From UBA7672 sp038326205 (GTDB taxonomy: Bacteria; Pseudomonadota; Alphaproteobacteria; Caulobacterales; Hyphomonadaceae), in the NCBI GenBank assembly GCA_038326205.1, contig JBBQJV010000035.1, forward strand, positions 1 through 41,986: a stretch of 41,986 bases of DNA. Direction: 5' to 3'. The notes below the pieces were generated by a model. The model was given only the letters and a program-made list of their open reading frames with translations. It searched no databases and had not been told where the DNA came from. The position numbers were made by a program, and so were the translations under genes. This document shows, piece after piece, positions 16,624 to 25,536 of the stretch. Position 1 is the first letter of the stretch; every line of letters starts with the position of its first letter.

Positions 16624-17634
16624 CTACTTCACCGCAACCTGCGCCGCCGCTCGCGCATCCTTCATCCGCTGCGCCAGCAAGATGTTCGGCAGTGAATGAT
16701 TGCCCTCGTGGCACGCATGCTCGAACATGCGCTGGTCGGTCCGGTAGAGCGAATACTCCGCCATCCAGGGCGCGGTGTAGATCGACGGATCGTCGATCGT
16801 GTATTGATAAAGTAGTTCGTTCTCCGCCACGCGCGTGAAGCGTTCGGTCACCTTGGCGTTCTCCGTGACGATCAGGTTGGAAAAAAACCGCACGCGATCG
16901 TTCGCCGGCATGTCGATGGTTTCCACCACCAGCGTCTCGCCCTCCCATCGCGCGATGGCGTCGCCCAGCAGCGTATGCAGCTCCTTGGGTTTGTGCGTAG
17001 CAGTCAGCGGAATGATCCGCGCCTCGTCTCCATACTCGGTATGGATCACCACGGTTCCGGGAATCTGGATGAACTGGCGGGGGTTCACGCTCGTCGTACC
17101 CATGCCATGCACCGGCGGCAGGCCAAGGCTCGTGAGGCACCGTTCCCAGTTCGGGCGCTGCTCCGGATTGTCGGCAATATTGGACACCGGCCCGCGCGAG
17201 GATTCCTTCCGCGCGTCCGCCGTATAGGGCAGCTTGCCGTCTGCGGGCAGCACGACAGAACGCGTACGTCGCTCGCCGCGCACGATCGGCAACCCGTCCG
17301 TCGCCTTCATCAGCTCGGGCACTTCCGGATCTAGGCTGCGATCCAGCGCATTGCCGATCCCGTTAGCGGCCGCCGACGCCATCTGCCGTGCCGCCGCTTC
17401 CGACAGCACCAGCATCGGCGCCTGGGGCGACGCTTCCATGAGGATCACGAAATTCTGCGTCCACACGCCCTCGAAACTTGGATTTCCGAATGACGTTCGC
17501 GGCGCGCGGTAGTCACTTGCCGCAGCAACGCTCGGCGTCGCGGATGCCGGTTGCGCGTGCGCCAGTGGCGCGAGGAACGATGCCGGTACAATGATGGAGG
17601 CAATCATGCAGGCGATAGGGTTTTGACGGGTCAT
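16624..17634 (-). CDS. conserved secreted protein of unknown function
   Basis: 336 residues from the ATG at 17634, with a signal peptide (MTRQNPIACMIASIIVPASFLAPLAHAQ). The C-terminal half holds a pattern I have seen in secreted proteins of sphingomonads and caulobacters: IARWEGETLVVETIDMPANDR, VTERFTRVAENELLYQYTIDDPSIY, WMAEYSLYRTDQRMFEHACHEGNHSLPNIL. No enzymatic residue set is evident. A long in-frame extension to 17859 lacks homology and would put the operator at 17656-17676 inside the gene, so it is rejected. An inverted repeat lies just after the stop. Confidence 0.75.
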   Translation of the reverse strand: MTRQNPIACMIASIIVPASFLAPLAHAQPASATPSVAAASDYRAPRTSFGNPSFEGVWTQNFVILMEASPQAPMLVLSEAAARQMASAAANGIGNALDRSLDPEVPELMKATDGLPIVRGERRTRSVVLPADGKLPYTADARKESSRGPVSNIADNPEQRPNWERCLTSLGLPPVHGMGTTSVNPRQFIQIPGTVVIHTEYGDEARIIPLTATHKPKELHTLLGDAIARWEGETLVVETIDMPANDRVRFFSNLIVTENAKVTERFTRVAENELLYQYTIDDPSIYTAPWMAEYSLYRTDQRMFEHACHEGNHSLPNILLAQRMKDARAAAQVAVK

Positions 17635-17655
17635 GGGGGGAACGACCTCTTTATT

Positions 17656-17676
17656 TGTTATCGAAAATCGATAACA
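17656..17676. promoter_or_regulatory. operator palindrome TGTTATCGA-N3-TCGATAACA
   Basis: Perfect 9-bp arms around AAA, 21 bp upstream of the leftward secreted-protein gene, where a repressor would block transcription or translation start. The T-run and stem could look like a terminator, but nothing ends here: the neighbours diverge. The cognate regulator is not encoded in the window. Confidence 0.6.
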
Positions 17677-17870
17677 CAAAAGCATGTCTCGGGCAACCGG
17701 ACATCTGTGCTTGTCCTCGACACCGGGCTGATCGCGCATTCTTCCAAAAAAAGCCCAGGGATGGCGCTCGGCTTCAAAAAACCGCCTGGGGTGCGGAACC
17801 GGTACCGAACCGGCGAACTTCATCGATCTGCACCAGCCGCCGATAGTGAACGCTCGCAATATTGACGGTC

Positions 17871-18428
17871 ATGGTCACTGCATCCGACCTGCCCGTCTAT
17901 CGCTCCACGGCTCATCGCAAGGCGGTGATGCAGTACATCGGCTCAACGTTGGTCCCATCCGCCGTCGGTTTCGCGGTTCTCGCGCCGCTAGCGGGGCTCG
18001 TCCTGATCTTGGGCAGCACGGTCGTCGCGATGATCTGCAATGCAGTTTCCAACGGCGGCGATAGCGTTGGCCCTGCGCTCGCCGTCATCTGGGACAGGCT
18101 GGTCGCCGCCTATCTTGCCTCCGCCATCGCGGCAGGTATCACCGGCGTTTGGGTCGCCCTGCTCTCACCGTTCGCGACAGATAATCCGCGCTACTACATC
18201 GGCGGGGCGATCGTGGGTATGCTCACCACCAACCTGTTAGTCTCGGTCCCCGCTGACACAACGGCCCTCTTCGGGGGCCCGCTTTTCCTGGCGCTCGTCG
18301 GCGCCGTCTCCGCTTTCTTGTGCGCCTGGCTCCTGCAGGACGCCGTCCTGAAGCGCGAAGACGCCCGCCGCGACCACCTCTCCCGCAAACGCGCCGAACG
18401 CCTCGCGAAGGAGCGCGCCAAAGCCTGA
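17871..18428 (+). CDS. small integral membrane protein, unknown function
   Basis: 185 residues from the ATG at 17871 (a TTG at 17862 would add three). Four hydrophobic segments are visible, roughly at 24-55, 78-100, 110-127 and 132-152, followed by a highly charged basic tail (LKREDARRDHLSRKRAERLAKERAKA). No family recognised. It is divergent from the secreted-protein gene, with 236 bp between starts that hold the operator palindrome. High G/C at third codon positions supports coding. Confidence 0.65.
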   Translation: MVTASDLPVYRSTAHRKAVMQYIGSTLVPSAVGFAVLAPLAGLVLILGSTVVAMICNAVSNGGDSVGPALAVIWDRLVAAYLASAIAAGITGVWVALLSPFATDNPRYYIGGAIVGMLTTNLLVSVPADTTALFGGPLFLALVGAVSAFLCAWLLQDAVLKREDARRDHLSRKRAERLAKERAKA

Positions 18429-18617
18429 TCGTCCTCCAGCAGCTTCCTACATTTGCAGGACTGAGGCCGTGCAGGACCGGGGCGACGAAAAACTCTTCCT
18501 CTGTGATCTCAACCACTTGCGCTAAATTTATGGTGGATCGGCGTGTCGCAAACCGGCCGGGCTCCTGAGCCCCGTACAATCAGCCGCATGACTCGAACAT
18601 AAACGCGCACAAACGGA

Positions 18618-18884
18618 GTGATTGCCCCATCAAGTCGCCAGGCTTTGCTGGAGGCCATGCTGCGCGTGTTTGCCTGGCTCGTGTCCAACGTCGGATCGAT
18701 GTGCCGGCCGATCATCAACCAACGCAACCGTGAGTGGTACACGGATGAGGCGGACGAGTTTCAGCTCCCGACATCGACCGACATTCAAGAAGAATCCATG
18801 TCGCATTGCTCCCTCACCCAAGTCGAGGGAGGTGGATCACCGCGCCTTCGAGGCGAAACGGGGACAGCCCCTGCTCCCTATTAA
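18618..18884 (+). CDS. possible small protein ending in repeat-derived sequence
   Basis: A GTG-initiated frame of 88 residues. Residues 1-60 (QALLEAMLRVFAWLVSN.., with an acidic tail WYTDEADEFQLP) look protein-like with G/C-biased third positions. The last 24 or so read SLTQVEGGGSPRLRGETG, a sequence typical of translated intergenic repeat DNA. The SD (GGAG) is too close to the GTG, so evidence is weak. It lies in 658 bp (18429-19086) without any other gene; the rest of that stretch holds the repeat at 18896-18995 and a 6-bp hairpin at 19020-19037 after moaC. Confidence 0.25.
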   Translation: MIAPSSRQALLEAMLRVFAWLVSNVGSMCRPIINQRNREWYTDEADEFQLPTSTDIQEESMSHCSLTQVEGGGSPRLRGETGTAPAPY

Positions 18885-18895
18885 TCGTCCCTATC

Positions 18896-18995
18896 ATTCC
18901 CGGCGACGGCGCGCAGCGCCGCAGACCCGGAACCTAGGGGGGACGCACACCGCCATAAAAGCGGACGGATTCGGGGTTCCCGCTTTCGCTGGAAT
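18896..18995. repeat. imperfect intergenic inverted repeat
   Basis: ATTCC (18896-18900) and GGAAT (18991-18995) close an imperfect inverted repeat whose arms read GGCGACGGCG and, on the other strand, AGCGAAAGCG, followed by CCCGGAACC and CGGGAACCCC. The pattern resembles the element at 41571-41665. Some internal bases do not pair, so boundaries are approximate. Confidence 0.4.
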
Positions 18996-19086
18996 AAAAG
19001 AGGTGTTGGCGCCAAAACAGCCTGACCTAACTCAGGCCAGCATCTGTTACACGAACCCCGGCCCACCCCCCGCAGGGATAGCGCCC

Positions 19087-19566
19087 TCAAGCCTGCGCCA
19101 CGAAATCTCCGCTCGCCCCGCCCGACTTCGCCAGCAACCGCACGCCCTCAATCTGCATCGCGCGGTCGACTGCCTTGAGCATGTCATAGATCGTGAGGCA
19201 CGCCACCGACACCGCCGTCAGCGCCTCCATCTCGACCCCAGTCGGCCCCATCGTCACAACTTCCGCGACCACGCCAATCCCCGCACCATTCTCCAACTCA
19301 TCCGCCCGAACCTTCACGCTGGAGATCGCCAGCGGATGACACATCGGGATCAGATCGGACGTCTTCTTCGCCGCCATCACCCCTGCAATCTCCGCCGTCG
19401 CCCGCACATCGCCCTTGCCGCCCTTCGACCGCGCCAGATCCAGCGCCACCGCCGACATCAGCACGCGCCCTTCGGCCCGCGCGATCCGCTTTGTGCTCGC
19501 CTTGTCGGACACGTCCACCATGCGGGCCCGTCCGTCCGCGTCGATATGGGTCAGCTTGTCGGCCAT
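19087..19566 (-). CDS. moaC: cyclic pyranopterin monophosphate synthase MoaC
   Basis: With MoaA it converts GTP to cyclic pyranopterin monophosphate in molybdenum cofactor synthesis. 159 residues from the ATG at 19566, chosen because GAGG lies six to seven bases upstream (an ATG at 19572 touches the SD). Family signatures: KGDVRATAEIAGVMAAKKTSDLIPMCHPL (residues about 53-81, split here only for naming) and GPTGVEMEALTAVSVACLTIYDMLK. Divergent from moeA with 55 bp between starts, so the two may share a control region. Length is normal. Confidence 0.97.
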   Translation of the reverse strand: MADKLTHIDADGRARMVDVSDKASTKRIARAEGRVLMSAVALDLARSKGGKGDVRATAEIAGVMAAKKTSDLIPMCHPLAISSVKVRADELENGAGIGVVAEVVTMGPTGVEMEALTAVSVACLTIYDMLKAVDRAMQIEGVRLLAKSGGASGDFVAQA

Positions 19567-19621
19567 GGTCATCCTCACTTGCTCCGCTATTCTGCTACAA
19601 CGACAACGAAAAGGACACCCG

Positions 19622-20824
19622 ATGATCCGAATGGCCACCGTCGAGCAGGCGCTCGCCCTGATCGCCGAACAGGCCAGCGCACGTGTCATTGCCCCCGAGA
19701 CGATTCCCCTCGCCGCCGCCTATGGCCGCGTCCTGGCCGAAGCGGTTGTAGCTGAAGTCTCCCAGCCTGCCGCCGACGTCTCCGCCATGGACGGCTACGC
19801 TGTCCACCTCGCCGACATGAAGATGGGCGCTTCCCTGAAAGTCACCGGCGAATCGCGCGCTGGCGTCCCCTTCATCGGCAGCCTCTCCACTGGCGAAGCC
19901 GTCCGCATCTTTACCGGCGCCCACATTCCACCGGGCGCAAACCACATCTTAATACAGGAAGACGCGAAGCGCGAAGCCGACACAGTCATTGTGACCTTCG
20001 AACAACCGAAGCCAGAAAACATCCGCCGCATGGGCATGGACTTCGCGAAGGGTGCCGTCCTCGTACCTGTGGGCCATATGATGACCGAAGGCGCGATCTC
20101 GCTCGCCGCAGCCGGCAACAATGCTCGCGTAATCGTCCGCAGGGCGCCGCGCATCGGCGTGCTCGCCAACGGCGACGAACTCGCCGAGGCTGGCAGCGAC
20201 CTCTCACTCGGACAGGTGGTCAACTCCATCCAGCCCGCACTTCTCGCCCTCATCCGCCGCTGGGGCGCCGACGCCGTCGACCTCGGCGTTACGCAGGATA
20301 CAGAGGAGGACGTCCGCAAGCGCCTGTCCACTCCGTGCGATGTCATCGTCTCGATCGGCGGCGCATCGGTCGGCGACTACGATGTCGTCCGCTCAGCCTT
20401 CGCCGCAGACGGGTTCATTCCTGTGTTCGAGAAAGTCGCCGTGAAACCCGGCAAGCCCACCTGGTTCTCGGCACGCGAAAGCACACTCGCCCTCGGCCTC
20501 CCCGGCAATCCCGCCGCTGCGATGGTGACCTCGCAACTTTTCCTCCGCCCCCTCATCGCCGCGCTCACCGCAGCGACCCGAGCCGATCCCGCCCCCCAAC
20601 GCGCCCATACCCAATCACGACTTCCGGCCACCAGCGCTCGCGAGGAGTACCTCCGCGCGGTTTTGACGCTCGACGCCGAAGGTCGCGCTCAAATCCGCGC
20701 GGCCGAGAACCAGGACTCATCGATGCTCTCACCCTTCCTCACCGCTAACGCCCTCATCCGCCGCCCGATCAAATCCCACGCCGCCCAGCCCGGCGACCTT
20801 GTCGACATCGTGATGCTGAAATGA
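19622..20824 (+). CDS. moeA: molybdopterin molybdenumtransferase MoeA
   Basis: Inserts molybdate into adenylylated molybdopterin in the last step of cofactor assembly. 400 residues from the ATG at 19622 behind AAGGA; an ATG at 19631 is possible. Signatures: SAMDGYAV near residue 56, TGAHIPPGAN, the MogA-like domain with GDEL, SIGGASVGDYD and PGKPTWF, and the LGLPGNPAAAMV segment. The C-terminal domain ends at 20824, and tRNA-Leu on the opposite strand begins 52 bp later. Lower-strand frames inside it are shadows. Confidence 0.97.
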   Translation: MIRMATVEQALALIAEQASARVIAPETIPLAAAYGRVLAEAVVAEVSQPAADVSAMDGYAVHLADMKMGASLKVTGESRAGVPFIGSLSTGEAVRIFTGAHIPPGANHILIQEDAKREADTVIVTFEQPKPENIRRMGMDFAKGAVLVPVGHMMTEGAISLAAAGNNARVIVRRAPRIGVLANGDELAEAGSDLSLGQVVNSIQPALLALIRRWGADAVDLGVTQDTEEDVRKRLSTPCDVIVSIGGASVGDYDVVRSAFAADGFIPVFEKVAVKPGKPTWFSARESTLALGLPGNPAAAMVTSQLFLRPLIAALTAATRADPAPQRAHTQSRLPATSAREEYLRAVLTLDAEGRAQIRAAENQDSSMLSPFLTANALIRRPIKSHAAQPGDLVDIVMLK

Positions 20825-20876
20825 CGGCTGACATTGGCTGGCTTGCCAGGCCGAAGCTCGCAAAGCGAGCGCAGGG

Positions 20877-20965
20877 TGGTACGGGCGGCCGGAATCGAAC
20901 CGGCACGAGCCTTGCGGCCCAACAGATTTTAAGTCTGGTGCGTCTACCAGTTCCGCCACGCCCGC
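20877..20965 (-). tRNA. tRNA-Leu (anticodon UAA)
   Basis: Read leftward, the gene begins GCGGGCGTGGCGGAACTGG, shows TAGACGC in the D arm, an anticodon loop CTTAAAA with anticodon TAA, a long class II variable arm, the T arm GGTTCGATTCC, and ends CGCCCGTA plus encoded CCA. The acceptor stem pairs in all seven positions with one G-U. The long variable arm and UAA anticodon fit leucine. One pair at the base of the anticodon stem is a mismatch. Confidence 0.96.
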
Positions 20966-21046
20966 GCGCCGCCCTGTTCAGGCTGATTGCGAGCCAAATT
21001 GCAAGCCTGCTTCACCCTTTTGCATCCGGCCGCCGGGGACGCTAGC

Positions 21047-21463
21047 ATGCGCAACATGATGCTTCGCTCCGCCTGTCTCGCCGCCATCCTCGCCTTTGCG
21101 GCAGCGCCCGCGACGGCGCAGCAGCAGTATCCGGATCAATCGCAGGACGAGATCCCAGCTGTCTCCGCACCGATCAACCTGTTGGCCGATCTCGCCGAAG
21201 TCCTTGGTCGCGCCCATGCCGTGCGGACGCTTTGTAATGGCGACCAGGATTCAACCTGGCGTTCCTACATGCTGAACCTGATGGCCTATGAGGCAGGCTC
21301 CGGTGATCGCCGCGCCGCCATGACCGATGCGTTCAATCGCGGCTATCGCGGCCAGAACCGCGAGACGTCCTCATGCACGGCAGCCACGCCCGCCATCGAG
21401 GCTTCTATCGCCCGGCGCGGCAGGGAACTTTCCGACCAGATCGCGCGCGGCTACCTACACTAG
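21047..21463 (+). CDS. TIGR02301-type secreted protein
   Basis: 138 residues from the ATG at 21047, with a signal peptide (MRNMMLRSACLAAILAFAAAPATAQ). The mature part matches the alphaproteobacterial TIGR02301 pattern as I remember it: LADLAEVLGRAHAVRTLCNGDQDSTWRSYM, FNRGYRGQNRETSSCTAATPAIEASIA. Two cysteines (TLCNG and SSCTA) could form a disulfide. Function unknown; members are thought to be periplasmic. It starts 81 bp after the 5' end of the oppositely oriented tRNA gene. Confidence 0.8.
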   Translation: MRNMMLRSACLAAILAFAAAPATAQQQYPDQSQDEIPAVSAPINLLADLAEVLGRAHAVRTLCNGDQDSTWRSYMLNLMAYEAGSGDRRAAMTDAFNRGYRGQNRETSSCTAATPAIEASIARRGRELSDQIARGYLH

Positions 21464-21628
21464 GCCGGCCAATACTTGACGAACCAGGCCAGCGTCTCTG
21501 TTTTGTTCGCTTAGCGGCAAACTAAGCTTTCGACTTCAACGGAGTCGTTAAGAAACCCGTGCATAGTCCTAACCTTTAGCCCGGGGATCGAGCCCATAGT
21601 CGAGCGACTCGCCACTACGCTGTTTAGC

Positions 21629-23851
21629 GTGCCACCGAAGCCGTTGCCGCCGGGTCGTCGCTTCGGCAGCGCTCGCGCCGTTGTGGTGGCTCTATTTAGC
21701 GGTAGGCTACGTCAGCGCTTCTATTCAGACGTCACCCACTTTAGCGATGCTCCCGATGCAGCGCGACAGGTTGCGGCAGGCTATGTTTGCCTCGCAATGA
21801 CTGCGCTCTTGCTGGTAGGCGCGGTTGCGACATTTCTGGCGTACCCGGCGTCGCAGATTGTACCCCTTATCTTCCTTCTCAACACGGGCGTGGCCTATCT
21901 TGCGTTCTCGCGTATCGTCCACAGACGCGATCCGCGTCGCTTGATCGACCTGTTTCTCCCGCTCTACTTCGCGACAGCGATGATCGTGCAGTACAATCAA
22001 TCGAGTATTGTCGCGCCGATTGTCGTGACATTCCCCGTCATGGCCGGGATCGCCGCATTCCATCAGTGTCCGCATATGCGGAGCGTCACCATTGCCATCG
22101 GTTCTGTCGCAGTCGGCTTCTGCCTGGTTTCAGCGCTCGGATTCATCGGTGTTCCGGCGACGCAGACGATGATTGCGCGTACCGTAATGATATTCGGAGG
22201 CCTGTTGGCGACAACGGCGGCGCTCTCTGGCGTCGCTGTCATGGAAATCCTCGCGCGCGATTACACGCATGACCAGTTAAGGCAGACGAACGATGACTTT
22301 GGGGATAGCGCATTGCGGGCCGGCACTGCACTTGAATCCGCGCGGGTCGGACTGTGGGACGTGCCAGATGCCGCTCGTCAACGCTTTCTGGTGACAGACA
22401 GTTTTCGCGCCATCACCGGATACACCGGCGAAGAGTTCGATCAGGTATTCGGAGATCTCGAGAAATTCGTGCACCCGGATGACGTCAAGGCGCTGCGCGA
22501 TGCGTTTGCGGTTGGCCGCGAGCGGATGTCCCGCATACGCGTCGACTTTCGCCTGCTGACCAAGACACGGGGATATCGTTGGTTCTCAGCACGCGCGCGC
22601 TATCTTCCGAACCCGGACGGAACCGCACGCATCTCCGGCTCACTCCAGGACATCAACGCGGTCAAGGCGGCAGAAGAAGCCATGCGCGCCAGCCGTGATC
22701 ATGCGCGGGCGGCCAACAAGGCCAAATCTGACTTCATCGGCGTCATGAGCCATGAAGTTCGTACTCCGCTCAATGCAATTCTCGGCGGCGTCGAAGTGCT
22801 GAAGCGTGGGCGACACGATAGCGAGACCACCGAGATGGTCAGCCTGATCGATGATGCCGGGCTTGGCCTTCTGGCCATCGTCAACGACCTGCTCGATGTC
22901 ACGCGCATCGACGCCGGCAAGATGGTGATCACGCGCGAGCCGCTGGACCTGACGACCGCCATTACGCGGACCGTCGAGTTTTGGGGTGCGCAGGCGCGCG
23001 AGAAAGGTCTCGACCTGTCGATCGATTGCACTGAGGCCGCAGACCTTCCAATGCTGATGCTAGATGCTGGCCGCGTCCGCCAGATTGTCGGCAACCTGCT
23101 CTCCAACGCGATCAAGTTCGCGGACAGCGGGACGATCAGGACTAGGGTTTCCGCGTTCGAGGGCCAGGACGACCGCATCGATATCGCCATCAGCGTTATC
23201 GACACCGGCCCCGGCGTTCCCGATGCCTTCGCTGAATCCATTTTCTCGGCGTTCGAACAGGCTCCGGGCGCATCCAGTCGCGGCGGCGCCGGACTCGGCC
23301 TCTTCATTTCACGTCGGCTGGCGCAGATGATGGGCGGCGACCTGACGCTAGAGCCTGGGCGCGCCAGTGGCGCGCACTTCCGTCTGAACTTGAGCGCCAC
23401 GCGCGCCGATCCGTCGATGGAGATACCCACGTCCGACGAAATCGATGAATCGAGCTGGCAGGGCCTGCGCATTCTCTGTGTCGATGACAACGACAAGAAC
23501 CGGCGCATCGCAGAACTCCTGCTCGGCAAGCTTGGTCTCGACGTGACGCTTTGTGCTTCCGGGAGTGAGGCGCTCGACATCTGTTCAACACGGGCGTTCG
23601 ATCTTATCCTGATGGACATTGTGATGCCGGACATGGGCGGACTGGAAGTTCTGCAACGCCTGCGCGCAGATACTCAAAGCCTCAATCGCACGACACCTGC
23701 GATCGCGCTCACAGCCAAGATTTCTCAGGACGACGTCGAGTCCTACATGAAGGGTGGATTCGCAGGCGTCTCCCCAAAGCCGATTGCTGTCGCCGCGCTC
23801 GCCAGTGAGATTTCGCGAATAATCGTCACACGCTCACGCGAAATCACCTGA
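21629..23851 (+). CDS. membrane-bound hybrid sensor histidine kinase
   Basis: 740 residues. Six or so hydrophobic segments between about 50 and 205 form a membrane sensor, followed by a PAS domain (about 232-345, with GYRWFSARARYLPNPDG), HisKA with His375 (MSHEVRTPLN), the ATPase (N box NLLSNAIKF 488-496, G1 DTGPGV 525-530, G2 GGAGLGL 552-558), and a C-terminal receiver with Asp619/620, phospho-Asp663 (LMDIVMPDMGG) and Lys717. The GTG start at 21629 has no clear SD, so the true N-terminus may differ. Like the kinase at 5294-7585, it has no partner regulator beside it. Confidence 0.93.
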   Translation: MPPKPLPPGRRFGSARAVVVALFSGRLRQRFYSDVTHFSDAPDAARQVAAGYVCLAMTALLLVGAVATFLAYPASQIVPLIFLLNTGVAYLAFSRIVHRRDPRRLIDLFLPLYFATAMIVQYNQSSIVAPIVVTFPVMAGIAAFHQCPHMRSVTIAIGSVAVGFCLVSALGFIGVPATQTMIARTVMIFGGLLATTAALSGVAVMEILARDYTHDQLRQTNDDFGDSALRAGTALESARVGLWDVPDAARQRFLVTDSFRAITGYTGEEFDQVFGDLEKFVHPDDVKALRDAFAVGRERMSRIRVDFRLLTKTRGYRWFSARARYLPNPDGTARISGSLQDINAVKAAEEAMRASRDHARAANKAKSDFIGVMSHEVRTPLNAILGGVEVLKRGRHDSETTEMVSLIDDAGLGLLAIVNDLLDVTRIDAGKMVITREPLDLTTAITRTVEFWGAQAREKGLDLSIDCTEAADLPMLMLDAGRVRQIVGNLLSNAIKFADSGTIRTRVSAFEGQDDRIDIAISVIDTGPGVPDAFAESIFSAFEQAPGASSRGGAGLGLFISRRLAQMMGGDLTLEPGRASGAHFRLNLSATRADPSMEIPTSDEIDESSWQGLRILCVDDNDKNRRIAELLLGKLGLDVTLCASGSEALDICSTRAFDLILMDIVMPDMGGLEVLQRLRADTQSLNRTTPAIALTAKISQDDVESYMKGGFAGVSPKPIAVAALASEISRIIVTRSREIT

Positions 23852-23869
23852 GGCCAGCCCGGTTCTGGT

Positions 23870-25450
23870 TCAGGCGATCATGCAGGCAATGAGGTGCGGA
23901 CCGCGTGTCGCCACGGCCCGGCCGAGCGCATCGTTGAATTGGGCGCAGGTCGAAACACGCTCCGCACCGACGCCAAGGCTTTCCGACAGCTTCACCCAGT
24001 CGATCTCCGGATTGCCCAGGCTCAACATGCTGTCCGCCGCCGGCCCGGGATTGCCGGCGCCTGTGCGCGACAGCTCGATCTTCAGGATGCGGTAGGAGTG
24101 GTTCACGAATACGATGACGACTACGTCGAGATTTTCGCGCGCCATCGTCCAAAGCGCCTGTACCGTGTACATGCCCGCGCCATCGCCCGCGAGACAGACT
24201 GTCTTCACGTCAGGCCGCGCCACCGCTGCGCCGACAGCCACGGGCATCCCCTGCCCGATGGCGCCGCCGGTGTGGCCCAGCCACTCATGCCGCGCCGCCG
24301 CGGACATCGCCTGATAGATCGGCAGGGATGACGTGACGCCATCGTCCGAGATCAGCGCGCCTTCGGGCAACAGCGCTGCGAGCGAAAGGCCGATCGCATG
24401 CGGATTGAACTTGTCGCCCGTCGCCGGCGCCGGCCGCGTCCAGTTCGACGTAGGCGGCGATACCGGAGCATCGAGCCAGTCCGCAAGCCGGGAAATCGCG
24501 TCCATGCTATCTGTATCCGGTCCGCCCAGAGTCAGTGTGCGCGCGCCCTTCGGCGTGAATGCGCCCGGCGTGTTGGGATAGGCGAAGAAAGCAACCGGCG
24601 GCTTGGTGCCCGCGATGAGCAACAGGTCGGTCCCGGCGAATGTCTCAACCGCGATCTCCGCGAAATACGGCAGGCGCGCTGCATCATAGAGTCCGCCGCC
24701 GCGAATATGACGCGCCATGAAAGTGTCCGTGATCACGCGCACGCCTTGCGCCTCGATCCGCCGCAACATATCCGCTCCACCCGTATGCAGAGCCGTGCCA
24801 TTGACCAGGATCGTCGGCTGCTTCGCCTTGGTGATCGCGCGGCCCGCTTCCTCGATCACATCATCGCTGGCGATTTTCAGGCATGAGCGCTTGCCGCCTT
24901 CCGCGCGCGACGCGCCGCTCGTCCACGCGACGTCTGCCGGCATGATCAGCGACACTGGCCCCGGCGGCGGACCATAGCTCGCCTCAAACGCCTCGACGGC
25001 CAGCTTGCCCGCCTCGCCGACCGTATCCACCGATTTCAGCCAGCGCGAATTCGGTCCCGCCAGACCGGCAATGTCGGACGTCAGCGGCGCATCGTATTGC
25101 CGGTGCGTCACCGCATGATCGCCGATCAGGTTGACCATCGGCACGAAGGCGCGCTTGGCGTTGTGGATGTTAGCGCCGGCATTGAGATAACCCGGACCGA
25201 GGTGAAGCAACGTCAAAGCAGGCACGCCCGTCATGCGCGCATAGCCATCGGCCGCCCCGGTCGCGACGCCCTCGAACAGGCACAGCACGCTGCGTATGCG
25301 CGGCTCACGATCGAGCGCCGTCACCAGATGCATCTCGCTCGTGCCCGGATTGGCGAAGCACGCGGCGACACCGCAATCCGCCAGCGACCCGATGATCGCC
25401 TCCGCGCCCGTCATGCTTCCAGAGTTCGCCGTACGCTTCGTGTATGTCAT
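23870..25450 (-). CDS. thiamine-diphosphate enzyme, acetolactate synthase-like
   Basis: 526 residues from the ATG at 25450 (GAGG five bases upstream). The N-terminal domain shows ANPGTSEMHLV and LFEGVATGAADGYARM, where the Glu would activate thiamine diphosphate; the middle domain is degenerate FAD/NAD-like; the C-terminal domain has the cofactor motif GDGAGMYTVQALWTMARENLDVVVIVFVN (GDG to N). Annotated relatives are called acetolactate synthase large subunit, but no small subunit (IlvH) gene is near and the family also includes benzoylformate decarboxylase-like enzymes, so a decarboxylase is equally possible. Upstream lies a leader ending in a terminator at 25506-25536. Confidence 0.85.
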   Translation of the reverse strand: MTYTKRTANSGSMTGAEAIIGSLADCGVAACFANPGTSEMHLVTALDREPRIRSVLCLFEGVATGAADGYARMTGVPALTLLHLGPGYLNAGANIHNAKRAFVPMVNLIGDHAVTHRQYDAPLTSDIAGLAGPNSRWLKSVDTVGEAGKLAVEAFEASYGPPPGPVSLIMPADVAWTSGASRAEGGKRSCLKIASDDVIEEAGRAITKAKQPTILVNGTALHTGGADMLRRIEAQGVRVITDTFMARHIRGGGLYDAARLPYFAEIAVETFAGTDLLLIAGTKPPVAFFAYPNTPGAFTPKGARTLTLGGPDTDSMDAISRLADWLDAPVSPPTSNWTRPAPATGDKFNPHAIGLSLAALLPEGALISDDGVTSSLPIYQAMSAAARHEWLGHTGGAIGQGMPVAVGAAVARPDVKTVCLAGDGAGMYTVQALWTMARENLDVVVIVFVNHSYRILKIELSRTGAGNPGPAADSMLSLGNPEIDWVKLSESLGVGAERVSTCAQFNDALGRAVATRGPHLIACMIA

Positions 25451-25505
25451 GTCCGCCTCGCAAGTTGCGCGGACCCTATCGGGCGTCCCTTGCGTGGCAA
25501 AGCGC

Positions 25506-25536
25506 AAAAAAGCCGGCTCTGACTGACGGAACCGGC
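25506..25536 (-). terminator. intrinsic terminator in front of the thiamine-diphosphate enzyme gene
   Basis: Read leftward: GCCGGTTC, 9-nt loop, GAGCCGGC, then TTTTTT (25511-25506). The 8-bp stem has one G-U pair. It ends 55 bp before the start codon at 25450. It could end the channel gene's transcript, a separate small RNA, or work as an attenuator of the enzyme gene. Confidence 0.8.

Noticed and set aside
17635..17859. N-terminal extension of the conserved secreted protein
   Set aside because: Would bury the signal peptide and put the operator palindrome inside the gene.
20729..20959. Minus-strand frame reading MAELVDAPDLKSVGPQGS
   Set aside because: This is the well-known false protein produced by translating a tRNA-Leu gene.
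21536..21560. CtrA binding site (TTAA-N7-TTAA) around GTTAAGAAACCC
   Set aside because: Only one half-site is present with proper spacing; the second half does not match.
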